Source: Haematococcus lacustris
Taxonomy: Eukaryota; Chlorophyta; Chlorophyceae; Chlamydomonadales; Haematococcaceae
Direction of reading: 5' to 3'
Assembly (NCBI GenBank): GCA_030144725.1
Contig: JASKMD010000010.1
Location: 895,958 to 959,957 of the forward strand
DNA length: 64,000 bases
Shown: positions 33,126 through 45,090 of the stretch, piece by piece
How positions within the stretch are numbered: the stretch's first letter is position 1
Layout: each line of letters starts with the position of its first letter
Made by a program: the position numbers and the translations under genes
Notes under the pieces: generated by a model
Seen by the model: the letters and a program-made list of their open reading frames with translations, nothing else
Database searches by the model: none
What the model was told of the DNA's origin: nothing

Positions 33126-33316
33126 TTCCTGTTTAGGTAATCTGTGCACATCAAACACAAAATAACAGTGTCATGTGTTCATGAATCCATGTCAAGAACA
33201 TTACATAACACCAAGTCATTGCCATGTTGTTCAGCATTGCATCATTTTGCTCTATCTAATACCCTAACCCACTTCACACGCTTGTCAGACATATGGCATG
33301 ATCATGCATACATCAC

Positions 33317-33344
33317 TTATGCCTTCCCCTTCTCCTGCATAGCC

Positions 33345-33396
<52 letters not shown>

Positions 33397-36300
33397 CTGC
33401 TGCTGTTGCTGCTGCTGCTTTCAATGATGCAACCTTTGCTGCCCTTGCTGCTGCCTTTGCCCCCTTCGTGGACTCAGCTTCCTCTGACTTAGCTTGCAAC
33501 TGCTCAGCTCGTGACATTGCAGCTTCAGCAGCTTGAGAAGTAGCCTCTGCCATTAGTGCTGTCTCCCATTTCTTTTCTAGTAACACCACGTCATTGCTGT
33601 TAGGCAAGCGTGACTCCCACCCAACCTCCCAGAGTTCATCTGTCTCCAGCCTAGTTGGTGGATGGTAGGGGCGCCTTGGCACATACTCGCCACCTGCTTC
33701 TGGCTTATGCCAGGCTGACACCTTGGGGTTGCTGTCTCGCTTGGGCTCAGTAGTGGGCTGGCACAGGCTGTCAAACCTGGTGCCAAACTCATGCACGAAG
33801 GTGGTGGTGTTGGACACAAAAGCTGTGGAGGCGTAGAAGTGAACACGCACCGAACCCGTCCCCTCTCTGCCCACATCCCCAGCGTGGATCGTATACCCAC
33901 GCATCCCCAACACCTGACCTGGCTGCAAGGTCACCCGCACCACCTCCTGGGGAGGCATGCTCTGCAGCGCAAGGTCAAGCCTTGCATCGATCTCCTTACT
34001 GGTCCCAGGCCCATTCCAGATCCGCTCAACCAGCTGCACCCACTCGTGACTCTTGGGGATGAGCAGTATGCTCACCAATTGCATGGCCATGATGAGGACC
34101 ATGCCATCCCGGTCATTGGTGGACAGCTGGGGGGGGGGCAGCTGGCTGTGTCCAGCACCTGGTGCTGATGGGCTGCTGCATGCTGCTGAGGAGGGGGCTT
34201 GGGGGTTAGGTGTGGCAGCAGCTGTTGGGACAGGTGGGTGGGGCTGGTTCTGTGGGCTTGAGGGGGGGGGGGCTGACATGGTGGGCGGGTGGGGCGCCTG
34301 GGCTGCAGCATGGTTGTCTTGCTGGGCTGCAAGGGCTGCCTCCTCCGCATCCGTGAGCTCTGGCCGCACATCCACATGCAAGCACTGAGGCGGCACCAAG
34401 CACTCTGCTGGTACCTCTGTCAGCCCCGGCTGCTTTGGGACCTTGATTCTCTGTGTGTATGGGTCATTGCATAGGATCGTGCCACCCCGGAGAGGAGTGG
34501 AGACTAGCTGCCTGGCCCTGGCCTGGAGTCGCTGCAAGTAGGCCTTGGCCCACACCTTGGCAGCCAGGTGGCGTGCCTTGATGTGTGCTGGCTTGCTCTT
34601 GAACACCTCCAGCTGCCTCACGCCCATCACCCCTGCCATGGACACCTCGTCAGCCAGGCTGCCATCCTGCTGTGGGCTAGTGAACAGCAGCTGCTTGCGT
34701 TGCCCAGTTCCATACTCCGTGACCACCACCTGCAAGCATGTCAGCATATAGAAGTTCTGTTGGGTTAGGGCTAGGGCTAGGGCTAGGGCTAGGGCTATGC
34801 ATGGAAGTGGGGATGGGGTTAGGGTTAGGGTTATGGCTAGGGTTATGGCTAGGGCTAGGGCTAGGGCTAGGGCTAGGGCTAGGGCTAGGGCTAGGGCTAG
34901 GGCTAGGGCTAGGGCTAGGGCTAGGGCTAGGGCTAGGGCTAGGGCTAGGGCTAGGGCTAGGGCTAGGGCTAGGGCTAGGGCTAGGGCTAGGGCTAGGGCT
35001 AGGGCTAGGGCTAGGGCTAGGGCTAGGGCTAGGGCTAGGGCTAGGGCTAGGGCTAGGGCTAGGGCTAGGGCTAGGGCTAGGGCTAGGGCTAGGGCTAGGG
35101 CTAGGGCTAGGGCTAGGGCTAGGGCTAGGGCTAGGGCTAGGGCTATGCATGGAAGTGGGGATGGGGTTGGGTTAGGGTTAGGGTTAGGGCTAGGGCTAGG
35201 GCTAGGGTTAGGGTTGAGCTAGGGATATGGTTAGGGTTAGGGCTAGGGCTAGTTATGGACGCTACCTATACTCACATTGCTTGTCTTGCGCTTCTGGGTC
35301 CGTACCTCCCCCTCGCGGTTGATGGCGCCCTCCTTGAAGATGATGTCTGCATAGCTCATGGTCAGCTCCAACAAGGCCCACAGCTCCATGCGGCTAGGCA
35401 TGAACTCCTCCCCCACTTGCATCACAGCATAGCCATCGCTGCGGACAGTGGCCTTGAACTCCTTCTCCTGCCCGGGTTGCCAAACATGAACTGCTTTATC
35501 CTGAAACTTAGGCAGCTGCCACTCGGTGTCAGGGCCCTTCTTCAGTGTTGGGTCGTCAACCTGCACCAATGGCATACACAGAAGCACCACGAAGGTCAAA
35601 CAGTACCATCAATACCTTTGCTCTTAAATGTTATTGTGGGATGGTTTTCATGCTTGCTACCAACCTTAGGAACATGGCTCTCCTCCTTCTTCTCCCCCTC
35701 TTTGCCTCGCACAATGTCCCACAGTTGCTGCAGTCTGTCACACACCAGGTCCAGCTTAGCTGTGTTCACTGTTCCCTGATTCTTGATGTCCTGTAATTCA
35801 AACAATGAGGTAACATCCTTATCATTTATACTACTTACAATATTGAGATGCAAGTATATATTTGCATCTGATAACTCACAGCAATGTCCTTGGCCAACGT
35901 TTGAATCTGCTCCTGCACGCCAACCTCTTGGCTGGGTACCTACAAATAAATAATCAATGTAAACCATGAGTTGATGGTGAGCTGCTGCTTGTGGGCATGG
36001 TTATCTAAGTTGCACTCATACTCACTGTTAGATCTACGTACACTTTCGCTGACGCATCCTGTTGGGGTTCAGCCTTCTTAGCCTGTGATCAAGCATGCGG
36101 ACATACTCTGTTAGTCACAATTGTTCAATGTGCATTGTGAAAAGGGTTACCTCATGCATGGTCAAGCCGTGATGTGTTGTTGCCTCATGTTCTATACATA
36201 GTTAGTTGCAGGGCCACCCACCACAGGTTTTCCTCCGTACTTTCTTCTGTAGGCGCCTTCCAACACCCTTGAGGCTGCCGCTGTCTTCCAACGCAGGTCA

Positions 36301-39300
36301 AGCTTGACCTGCAAGCATCACATCTTACAACATGGTTGTTGCTGCCATGTGCTTGTGATTTGGTGTTGCATGCGCCTCTAGCTGATGATGTTGCTCTTAC
36401 CAGACCATGCCAGATGTACTTGTCATCAGAGTCACTCATTGCCGCTAGACCCTGCACCGCGTCCTTCAAGCACATACGCCTTGCCAGCCACGATTTGTCA
36501 TCGTAGTTGATGTTGGTGACCATGGGCGCATCTCTGCAAAGCATGCATTGAGCAAGGTACCTCTTACTAGGTACCTGACATCATGCCTTGTGTTGTTGAG
36601 AGGCAAGTTAACATGCATCTCACTGCACATTACATGCAGCCGCATCACATATGTCCCTGCACACATGTTGACATGCATACATGCACAAGCCATCCACATT
36701 ATTGTAGCAGCACACATTTACTAACAATTACATGCCTCTTCATATTCTCAGTTATGTAGTCTATGTGCAGTAGCATGCGGTCGCCGCAGCTCCAGCCATC
36801 GTGCTGGCGGGGGCAAGTGCCGCGCTCCCAGCTCCAATCTCCTGCGCTGACGTACTGTTGCAGGAAGGAGTGCAACTTCTTCCACTGCTCATCCTCAATG
36901 TTACCCTCCTACATGCATGTACAGGTATGAGTCAATCTTACCATCTGCGAGTTGGTGTTGTATATACGTTGCAATTGCCCATCTGTTGTTCTTACCCCTA
37001 ATGGGTCCCAGTACACGACCTTGTAAGAGCTAGGATAGGCAGCCGCCAACGTCCAGTGATGCCCTGTGAAGTTGAAAGGGATTAGGACAACCGACGCACC
37101 CTGCACTCCCGACGTTCCTTGGTAATCCAAGCGGCGGCCACCTGTCAAGCAGAATTGTTTAGCCCTGCTGGCCACCTCTGCCTTGCTGTTCCTTATTGCC
37201 AAACCCATCTCGAACTTAAACAACGCAAAGTTGTTGAGTCGTGGGTCATAGCGGGTCGCCTGGAAAGGCAGTGCACAAGGCATGTTATGCATGAATCTGG
37301 GCCACCAATGTGTACTACTTATTGTGCTCATCCACGCCGTGATGCCGTAAGCCTCACAATTACTGACCTGAATAAGTTCCAGGGCTAGATCCATTGTGTC
37401 ATCTGACAGCCACACAGGATCCTGGGTTATGGCGTCATGGAACTTGTCATCAGGGCAGTAATCTCTTGCGATGCGCTGCAATAGCATAAAAAACATTGCA
37501 CTGCCTAGAGTATTGAGTCACAAATGAGCTTCACATGGCTAGGTACTCACATGTGTATCATTAGAATGGCGTATTCCTTTTTTTGGCCGTCTTGGTGCTG
37601 GAGGACCTGTGGTCAAATGCAGATAATGGCTGACGTGACATGAATTGGAACAAGGCATCATGCTACTGCCACACATGTCCCGCATGTTCAACTTGCAACG
37701 TCCATGGCGTACACAACAACAAACAATATGTTGCTGCTACTAGCACCACCCATGGCATACCTCCACTGCCACTGTGCTTAGCACCAGTCATCCGGCCGCT
37801 GCCCATGGGTGACACAGCTCCAGTGGTAGTGGCAAGGGAAGTGTCAGGGGCGGGAACTGGTGCGGGGTTCAGGTCTTGGGCTGGTGTTGCTGGCTGCTTG
37901 CTGGGAGCAAGTGGCGGAGAAGTGCATGCATCCAGGACAGGAGCTGGTGCTGGGGCCGGGGTAGGGGCTGGTGTCGCTGGGAGGCTGGTGGGGGCAAGGA
38001 TAAGGGCAGGGGCAGGCGCCGCTGATGGGCTAGGGGTGCAGGCTGAGGTATTGGCCAGGGGCAATGCGGTTGCAGGAGGCTGGGAGCAGGCGGTGGTAGG
38101 GGCTGGGGCAGGCTGCGAAGAATGGGCAGGGGTGGGTGTACGTGGCGAGGCCCTGCCAGGGGCGGAGGCTGAGGGCTGTTGCTGGGACGTTGAGGCAGCA
38201 GCTGGAGACCCTGTGTACGGGTTGCAGTTTAAAATCAGGTCAACCATGCAAGGTGCTCAGTACACCAAGGTTACATGTCTTGGGGAGATACAACTTGCAT
38301 GAATGAAACAACACCACAGCATGCTGCGTACCTCGCAACACGTCCTTGTATTGTGGAGGGGAGCCCACCGGTGCTGTTGGAAACATTGCCGCCTCGGGCC
38401 CAATGACCGCCATTGCATCTTTGATGCACTCCGTCACGTCTTGGCGCTGTTTTGTGATGTTCACACGAGACAGGTTAACCTTGTTGGCATAGCCCCTGCG
38501 TGACTCACAGCACATGTGGGTTCAATTGTGCCATGCATTTGCCTGATCTTCACAATCAGTGCATAATGTGTTCATCTCCTCCCTTACATGTCAAGCTGGT
38601 TGACAAAAGCGTACACCATGGCCAGGACATAGTGTGCGCAGTTGATACCGTCCGACTGCTGCTCCACGGTGCCCACCTCAAACCTCCATGAGCCAGCCTT
38701 GATGCACTTAGCTGCCAACTCTGTTATCAGGGCCACTTGGCGGTGGGCCTGCATTTGTACAAGTGGTTAGACATGTTTGCAATCTACCCTTCATACGGTG
38801 AGGTGGATGCTGTGTATGACAGCTTAGGTGATGGTCACGTACCGGCGAACCCTTCAGCATAGAGTTGAAGTACACCACCTGCATGGTGTCTGGGAAGAAG
38901 GCAAACAGGATGAAGTGATTTGTTACGAACATAGGCGCCAAGATCACCTTGCGCTCAGCCAATCTGTCATATGTGCTGCAATACGTGCTGTACGCCACCC
39001 AATCCTCCTCTGTCATGGGTGGGGCAGTTGATGACTCCCAGGTGCGCGTCAGTTTATCAAAGGCTTGGGTACGGAGGATGGTGACAAACTCCAGTGCTGG
39101 GTCCAGTCCCCCTTCGATCTGTAAGCGCACAAACAACCCAAGTCGTCCTTCACTACAGTGCTAATGAGACATTTGCATGCATGCATCAGGATCCTGTGCA
39201 TGTCGCCTTCATGGCGGCGCAACACACATCCAATAATCCGCATGACACGAACCCATCTCTGCCCATGTCATCCAAGTCCTTCTGCTCAATTGTCGCTCTG

Positions 39301-40562
39301 AACTGCACACATGTAGAGTACCGGTCAGGGTAGTTGATCATTTGTTCTATCACAACTTGCATTGCTATAAGCTCTGTATGTGTGCTTCACCTTGTCCTCC
39401 AGTCCATTCAGGATCGCTGCGACACAGTCCTTTGACTGTGGAGTGTATTGGACACCCTCAATGACCTGCGTTAGAACAGGGTTACGCTTCATGCTGACCT
39501 CATCACACATGTGACACTTGTAACGTGCCAGGCACACACACCACTGGGGTTGATGTCTGTGTTGCGGGGGATGCTGAGTTCCTTGGGCGCTTGGTTGTCT
39601 GCATTTGCACAACTACATCATATCATTACATGTTGTTGGTGCTTGCATTATGTACACCTGCATGTACAGGTAATGTATACCTGTGTCGCAGGTTGTGTCT
39701 TTCTCTTTGGTGTGTTTCCAGTCACCAAGCTGTTTGACACAGCTGTGACAGCTCTCACTGTGGCCAACAGCTCGGGTGTGCTCTGAATGGGCTTCTCTGC
39801 AAACACCACAACATGCGGTAGATGGGTGGCTGAGTGGCTTGGTTGCTGTGTGATTAGGTGGCTTACACCCCCTGATGCTATCACCCACTGGAGTTTGAGT
39901 AAATGTCATACAGCGTCATCATGCACTCCATGCCCTCAGGGACGCCTGCCCCATACACTCCCACGGCAGACAGGCCTGGGTAGTGTTTGGTGGCCGCGAC
40001 ATATCCCTTGGAGTATTCCTTCTGGCCCTCCTCTGACAGCTTGTTCCAGGTTGCTCGTGCCTTTAACACTTGCCTGTGTAAAAGTCCATACATGGTGGTG
40101 TATACTGCAGCCTCTTGTATGCTTTACTCTGCCATGTACGCCACACCTTATCACCTCCTCAGCCATCATTTCCTTGCTGGGCGGGTTGTTGCTGTTAGCG
40201 AGGTCCATGCAGCCAATCATGAGAGCCACTATGTATTTGATTCTCTCCTGGTCCTGTGCTGGATTCTGCATTGCAATAGGCAGGTAGTGGGTCTCAGTGC
40301 TCCCTAGTCCAACATTGATGCAACCTAATGAAACTTGTTTTACCTTCATGTTAATTATTCTCTTCACCATTGTCTCCGCCACCGACGCTAACGGGACCGT
40401 AGTGCCTGACGCACTGATTCCGGTCATATCCCCGGAGGTGAACTTTGCCGGAAATGAGGCTGCCTTCGATTGAGACATTTGCGATGCGGTTGATGTACGA
40501 TGGTAAACGCTACTCGATGGTGATAGTAGCAGGGCTGAAGTCCGCAACTGTGGAACCACCAT
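33317..40562 (-). CDS. Large protein with two Ulp1/C48 cysteine-protease domains (about 22 exons)
   Basis: I can chain about 22 exons from the ATG at 40562 (or an internal ATG near 40480) to TAA at 33317-33319, nearly all with GT-AG borders and matching phases, for roughly 1,550 residues. An HMG-like basic patch ([17 protein letters not shown]) lies near 40050. The first C48 domain (exons 39118-38843 and 38748-38588) has the His in TNHFILF, Asn in VVYFNS, and Gln and Cys in [12 protein letters not shown] Pro/Ala-rich linker (38230-37760) follows. The second domain (37475-36736) has GHHWTL, VYWDPLG and [10 protein letters not shown], so His, Asp, Gln and Cys are all present. The C-terminal exon (34735-33317) is Ala-rich. 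Such proteases cut SUMO-like conjugates and occur in several plant and algal transposons. The splice of exon 7 (near 39300-39245) is the least certain, and two genes rather than one is possible. Confidence 0.7.
34761..35265. repeat. Telomere-like (CTAGGG)n/(TTAGGG)n array inside an intron of the C48 gene
   Basis: Hundreds of bases of CTAGGG with TTAGGG variants fill most of the intron 34736-35275. A motif ATGCATGGAAGTGGGGATGG occurs twice (34796 and 35143). The same motif and array occur in opposite orientation in a transposase intron at 46200-46580. Confidence 0.9.
36996..37259 (-). other. C48 domain 2, core exon (His-Asp part of the catalytic site)
   Basis: This is an 88-codon exon flanked by AG and GT. 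It contains [17 protein letters not shown] and VVYWDPLG, the hallmark His...Asp segment of Ulp1-type proteases. The Gln and Cys follow in the next exon (36908-36736), whose donor appears to be GC rather than GT. Confidence 0.8.
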
Positions 40563-40757
40563 GCAAGTCTAATACAAAACACGAATACTGCTTGCGCCAT
40601 CTGTAGTGGTCCACTACTCTACAACAGCAGGGTTTATAACTTCATACAACGGATGCGGGAACTCTCATCCCTGATGCTTCATATGGTTTGTGTGCAAGTG
40701 CATGGTGCAAGCGCACGAGTAGGTGCCAGGACTGCCGTACCGCCACTGAAAACTATA
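40563..40757. promoter_or_regulatory. Divergent upstream region of the C48 and F-box genes
   Basis: At most 195 bp separate the start codons of the two oppositely directed genes (90 bp if the F-box protein starts at 40653), so they probably share a bidirectional promoter. No specific promoter motif is identified. Confidence 0.45.
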
Positions 40758-41882
40758 ATGCCTCACGAGTCGCGCCTTCTCAGCCTCCCCGACGATGCGT
40801 TAGCTTCAATCGCTGGTTACCTCGTCCGGTACCGTCAGGGCCGTAAATTCAGCCTGGTCAGCAGGAAGTGCCACGAGGCGTGCCTCGCCTCGTGCGAATC
40901 CCTCACGCTTAACATCAACACCAAAGCCATCAACGCCCACCTCTCCACTCGCATCCAGACGGCATTGCGTCGGCGTACCCTGCCTATGGCGCTAAGGCTG
41001 ACCCAAGACAAGCAACGCAGTGCGTACAAGAATCGGTGCATGGTGGAAGGCGTGATAGCGATTCTGGGCTACTGTGAGGCAATCAGAAGCGTGGAGTTCC
41101 GATACGTCGACAGGCAGCCGGCGGCGAGCTATGAGCATTTGCCGGTGGGGGCATGGTTGGCGGACAGGTTGCTGTCCAACTTCCCCTTTTGTGAGACGCT
41201 CCGTTTCAGCCGTTTTATCTGCGACTCAGCAGAGCTGGCGAATTTCCTGAGCGACAGCCTGGTTGTGAAGCACATCAAGCACCTGGACATCCGGAATGGA
41301 GGCCGCCACTGCATGACGTTTGAGGGAGGCATTGCTTGGGAGGAGAATGCTTTGTTCCTGACTACCTTGCACGCCTTCAAGTTGGGTCCCTTGCCCCACT
41401 CCCTACGAGAACAACCCAGCAACCTCAAGGTGGTCAACGTCACAGAGGTTCAAGTGAAAGATGTCTGGAAGCTCCCACAGTCAATCACAGAGCTGCATAT
41501 CTCTGACCTCTGTGTCATCCTACCAGAGCTGGATCAGGCGGAATTGGCTACTGGGATGGAAGCGGTCAGGGATGGGTGGTTTGAGAAGCTGCACATTGGG
41601 CAGCTGCAGCTGTCCTTCACGAGCCTGGAAGGTGCAGGGGAGGCGTCAATAGCAACCCTAATGCCTCTGGTAGGGTGCTTCAAGAAGGTCCAGGTGGAGC
41701 TTGGGGTGCGCAATGCTAATGGCAGGTTGAGGGATGAGCAAGTGGCGCTGTCTGTGGCACCACTATTGCAGGGGTGTGCAGCTGTCCAGTTCATAAGGCT
41801 CTCAGGTCCGCTTTCCAGCCGGTGCGTGCAGGTCTTGTCAGGGATGGCCCCGGGGCTGCAGGTGGGACAACGGTTCTGGTGA
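40758..41882 (+). CDS. F-box-like protein with possible leucine-rich repeats
   Basis: An intronless frame of 374 codons starts at ATG 40758; an in-frame ATG at 40653 would add 35 residues. The first 50 residues fit an F-box (LLSLPDDALASIAGYL, then FSLVSRKCHEACL), the Skp1-binding motif of SCF ubiquitin ligases. The rest has spaced hydrophobic, leucine-rich segments (KHIKHLDIRNGG, LKVVNVTEV, ITELHISDL) suggestive of degenerate leucine-rich repeats for substrate binding. It stops with TGA at 41880-41882. TGTAA near 42167 could serve as its polyadenylation signal. It sits between the C48 gene and the charged-protein gene inside the giant transposon, so it looks like captured or cargo coding sequence. 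No frameshift or internal stop is seen. The F-box call rests on motif shape only. Confidence 0.65.
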   Translation: MPHESRLLSLPDDALASIAGYLVRYRQGRKFSLVSRKCHEACLASCESLTLNINTKAINAHLSTRIQTALRRRTLPMALRLTQDKQRSAYKNRCMVEGVIAILGYCEAIRSVEFRYVDRQPAASYEHLPVGAWLADRLLSNFPFCETLRFSRFICDSAELANFLSDSLVVKHIKHLDIRNGGRHCMTFEGGIAWEENALFLTTLHAFKLGPLPHSLREQPSNLKVVNVTEVQVKDVWKLPQSITELHISDLCVILPELDQAELATGMEAVRDGWFEKLHIGQLQLSFTSLEGAGEASIATLMPLVGCFKKVQVELGVRNANGRLRDEQVALSVAPLLQGCAAVQFIRLSGPLSSRCVQVLSGMAPGLQVGQRFW

Positions 41883-42287
41883 CCTGGAGGGGCCCTTCTT
41901 GTGATGTGATGTGCTTTGGGATGGACGTTACTCAGGGTGAACATTGTCACTCAACGTCACCAGCATTGACTTCATTAGGTAATGAGTTTCAGTGTCAACC
42001 ATGAGTATCATCGACCTGCATTCATAAGTTCATAGGTATGTTGAGAGGTCGGATGCATTGCAACAACAGGCTTTGTTTGACAGCGTTCCCAACTCATGTT
42101 ACATGACCCTAACCCTGTTCTAGACATGTGCTGCGAACCTGGATGCACATGTCACATGCAACCCATGTAAGATCTGCAAGTCATGCAAGGCCCATGTCAC
42201 ATGCTGGTCTCACACAAGCCACATTGGATCAGATTTCTGGGGACGAGACCTGCTGAATCATGCCATGGGCCTGGGTGCCTTGCACAG
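41883..42287. other. Intergenic 3' region between convergent genes
   Basis: The region separates the F-box gene (plus) from the charged-protein gene (minus). It has TGTAA on the plus strand near 42167 and on the minus strand near 42100. No gene is seen in it. Confidence 0.5.
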
Positions 42288-44880
42288 CTAAGTTGATCGC
42301 TGCAAAAGGATCCTCGTCCCCAGCCTCCCCCTCCCCAACCTCGTCCTCCCCCTCCCCCACCTCGTCCTCCCCCTCATCTTTATCTCCTTCCCCTCCATCT
42401 TCTTCTCCGGCCCTGACGCCGGCGGCTCCGCTGGTAGCAGCTGCTGGGATCCACCCGTGGCGCTTGGCACCCCCTCATCTGCCGGCTGGTGGGCATGCTG
42501 GGGGGCACACTGGATGGCCTGCTGGTTGGCAGGCTGTGGAGCAAGCCCCACGCCCACGCTTGTCTGCCTCGCCACGACCTCGTGCAATGAGGACACCGCC
42601 TCAGTGATGAAGGTGGCAAAGAAGTCCTACAACAATCAAGGGGGGGTTTTATGACCATTATAAGCAAGATGGTTAGGGATGGGCAGTAGAACAAGGTGAC
42701 CAGGTCACACACCTCAAGCTTGGGGAGCTTCTCTGCCAATACCCCAGGAATGGCATTGCTGACGGTGGACACCTGTAAGGCAAACCACATCACACACGAT
42801 CGGATTTTTGATGTACTGTTTGAGCTCATGATAGATGTGTACATGACGTGGTAGCCAATTGGAGCCCACGCTCACCGATACACCAAGCTTCCACGCCACT
42901 TCTGCTGCCTGGGCGCTCAACAAATGCTCAATGCAGGTGGACACAGATGGCTGGGTGCCTGGCGCATTGCTGGGCTGGTCACGGGCCTTTGCTGCAGGGC
43001 TGCGCTTCCCGGGCGTTCCCCCTGCATGTCACGTTGCACAATAGGTTGAGTCACAGCATTGGATGTGATCTCCCACGTGTGCCCACTCCTCCTTGGCCAG
43101 CCTGCTCACCGGTCAGGTTCTTCAGAGCCAAACCACGATCATGCTCAAGTTTCCATCCAGGTGGAACGTGGAGGGTGCCATGATCTTTCCTGAGTTTGGC
43201 GTAAGGCTCGTAGATTCTGGCCTCTTCGGCATATTTTGGGCCGCACTCCTTGCCTGTGTTCTTTTTGATATAGGTTTTGTGAGTGGTGCGAGCAGTAAGA
43301 ACGACACTGCAAAATTCAGGAAAATCATGTTTTGGTACATAGCACAAGTGAATGCATAGCATCCCTACCTAGCACTGAGAAGGAAACTCACCGGCATAAG
43401 ACGGCCTCCAAGCCCCCATACGTCACAAACTTGGGCAGGATGCCAGCATGTTTAGCCTGGATGGCCAAGGCCACAGCCCCCACTGCCGTGATCTCTGCAG
43501 CTTCCCACTTGGCATTGGGATCCTTCGTCTTCCAGGCGCAGTACTTCCCATGAGGCTCCTTGCCAATGGGATAGAGCTGCATGCAATAAGCTCATCCTAT
43601 TGTCAGATGCGACACAGTATAGGCACATTGTCTACAACATCAACACTCACAGGCTTGACTGATCGAAAGGCGAACATGCTGGCAGCCAAACAACCGGCCT
43701 TGTGCGCTGTGTCATATACCTGCAAAGTGGGTGAAGGTGTGCAAATAGTACTTGCTTGGGTCATGGCAAGGAATGGGTTGCATGCACCCACATCCACGTT
43801 CTCTTCACCAAAAGGGTTGTGAGACCTAGCTGTCTGACTCTTAGCCTTGGGCTTTGGCTTTGGCTTGGGCTTGACCAGAGCCTCTTTCTTTGTCCTGCCT
43901 TTGCTCTTGGCACCGCTGTCACTAGTGCGCTTGGCCTGTGAGGATACGGGCAGCCACTTTGAGAAACATGTCACATTGTCTTAATGGAGTGGTCCATGCA
44001 ACCGATAGGCGCACCTGTTTGTTGGGCCTGCTAGGGGTGGCAGCTGGCTGACCTGCAGCTTCGGATAGCAACTGCATCCATGCACACCCACAACAAAGCA
44101 AACTTTTGAGGAAGAATTGGACCCAATGAAAGTGGCAAACATCAGCCTAGTTAACATCATGGTGAGTCCTACCAGTGATGGGAGAAGATGGTTGTCCTCC
44201 GCCCCCTCCTCCTCGATGTGGTCCTCATCTTCCTCCCCCTCCTCCTCATCCTCCCCCTCCTCCTCCTCTTCCCCCTCATCTTCTGAACTGGAGGGTGAGG
44301 GGCTTGCAATTCGCTTGCGTATCAAGCCCTGGTCATGTCAACGTGCACATGTACTTTACAGTGGCTATCAGCAGCTCGGGTGTGCATGGACAAGTGGGTT
44401 GCATGACAGCAACATACCTTGATCTGCTTCTTGCCTCCACTTTGCTGCAGGGGTGGAAGCAATTCCAGGCTGGCAGGTGGTGTCTGAGAAGGTGCCTAAA
44501 GATATACGGACACAACAGTCTCTATACATGAGGCAGCAGTTACTACTGACCACATACTATACCTCATCATCAGCATGGGAGTAGATGACGGCCTCCACAA
44601 CCTCGCCAGATGTTGAGAACACGCCCCAATTGTTTTGTGCGCCCGAAGCCTCCCATGCCTTGTCGTAGCGGTTTTGCCAGAGTACTCGAGCTAGACGGTT
44701 GTAGTCTACATCTGCAAACTTTTGTAAGAGGCGGACGCTGCCTTCGACGCTAATCTCGACCTTCCACAGTTTGTGCTCCTCAAGGGCATTCTTTAAATAC
44801 TTTGCAGCAAGGAATTTGTTTGCTGCGAAACGAGTTATGTCCTTGTTATCCACACCACGCACAACAACATCCAGCGACAT
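42288..44880 (-). CDS. Unknown charged protein of the giant CACTA element (about 11 exons)
   Basis: The ATG is at 44880 and the first exon is 44880-44563. Ten further exons with GT-AG borders and matching phases lead to the last exon 42626-42288 and its TAG, about 570 residues in all. Recognisable features are an N-terminal domain of about 106 residues with no known match, an acidic stretch of Glu/Asp (about 44290-44200), a Lys-Pro repeat (KPKPKPKPKAK, about 43860), a conserved-looking middle (KYCAWKTKDPNAKW; CGPKYAEEARIYEPYAKLR), and a basic Arg/Gly-rich C-terminus. The mix of acidic and basic low-complexity parts suggests a nuclear, DNA- or chromatin-associated protein; many CACTA elements encode a second DNA-binding protein that recognises subterminal repeats, and this is the best candidate. 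I do not recognise the family. Confidence 0.6.
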
Positions 44881-45090
44881 GTTGCAGCGTCCGTGTTACG
44901 TTCGTGCTTCAGCAAAAATGTGAGATGATTGAAGCCCCGCAGGACACGAGGGGATACTTAGGAGGCTAGGTAGGAGTAGGTAAGCAGCAGCATCAACAGT
45001 GAGTCGCGAAGGAGGAGGATGGGACGGCGATACAAGCGATGTCCGGTTGCTGATTGATACATCGACGTCGCTAGGGCTAGTACTAGTGCG
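44881..45090. promoter_or_regulatory. Divergent upstream region of the charged-protein and transposase genes
   Basis: The 210 bp between two opposed start codons is the second divergent promoter region in the element. No motif is identified. Confidence 0.45.

Noticed and set aside
31923..33158. Long open frames (up to about 378 codons) with Cys-Val-Gln or Glu-Arg-Thr repeats on both strands
   Set aside because: They arise because the subterminal repeat has a 21-bp period without stops; several frames on both strands are open at once and there is no other coding sign.
34761..35265. A chromosome telomere or interstitial telomere from a fusion
   Set aside because: It lies inside an intron bounded by good splice sites and is duplicated in inverse orientation within the same transposon; CTAGGG dominates rather than a uniform telomere unit.
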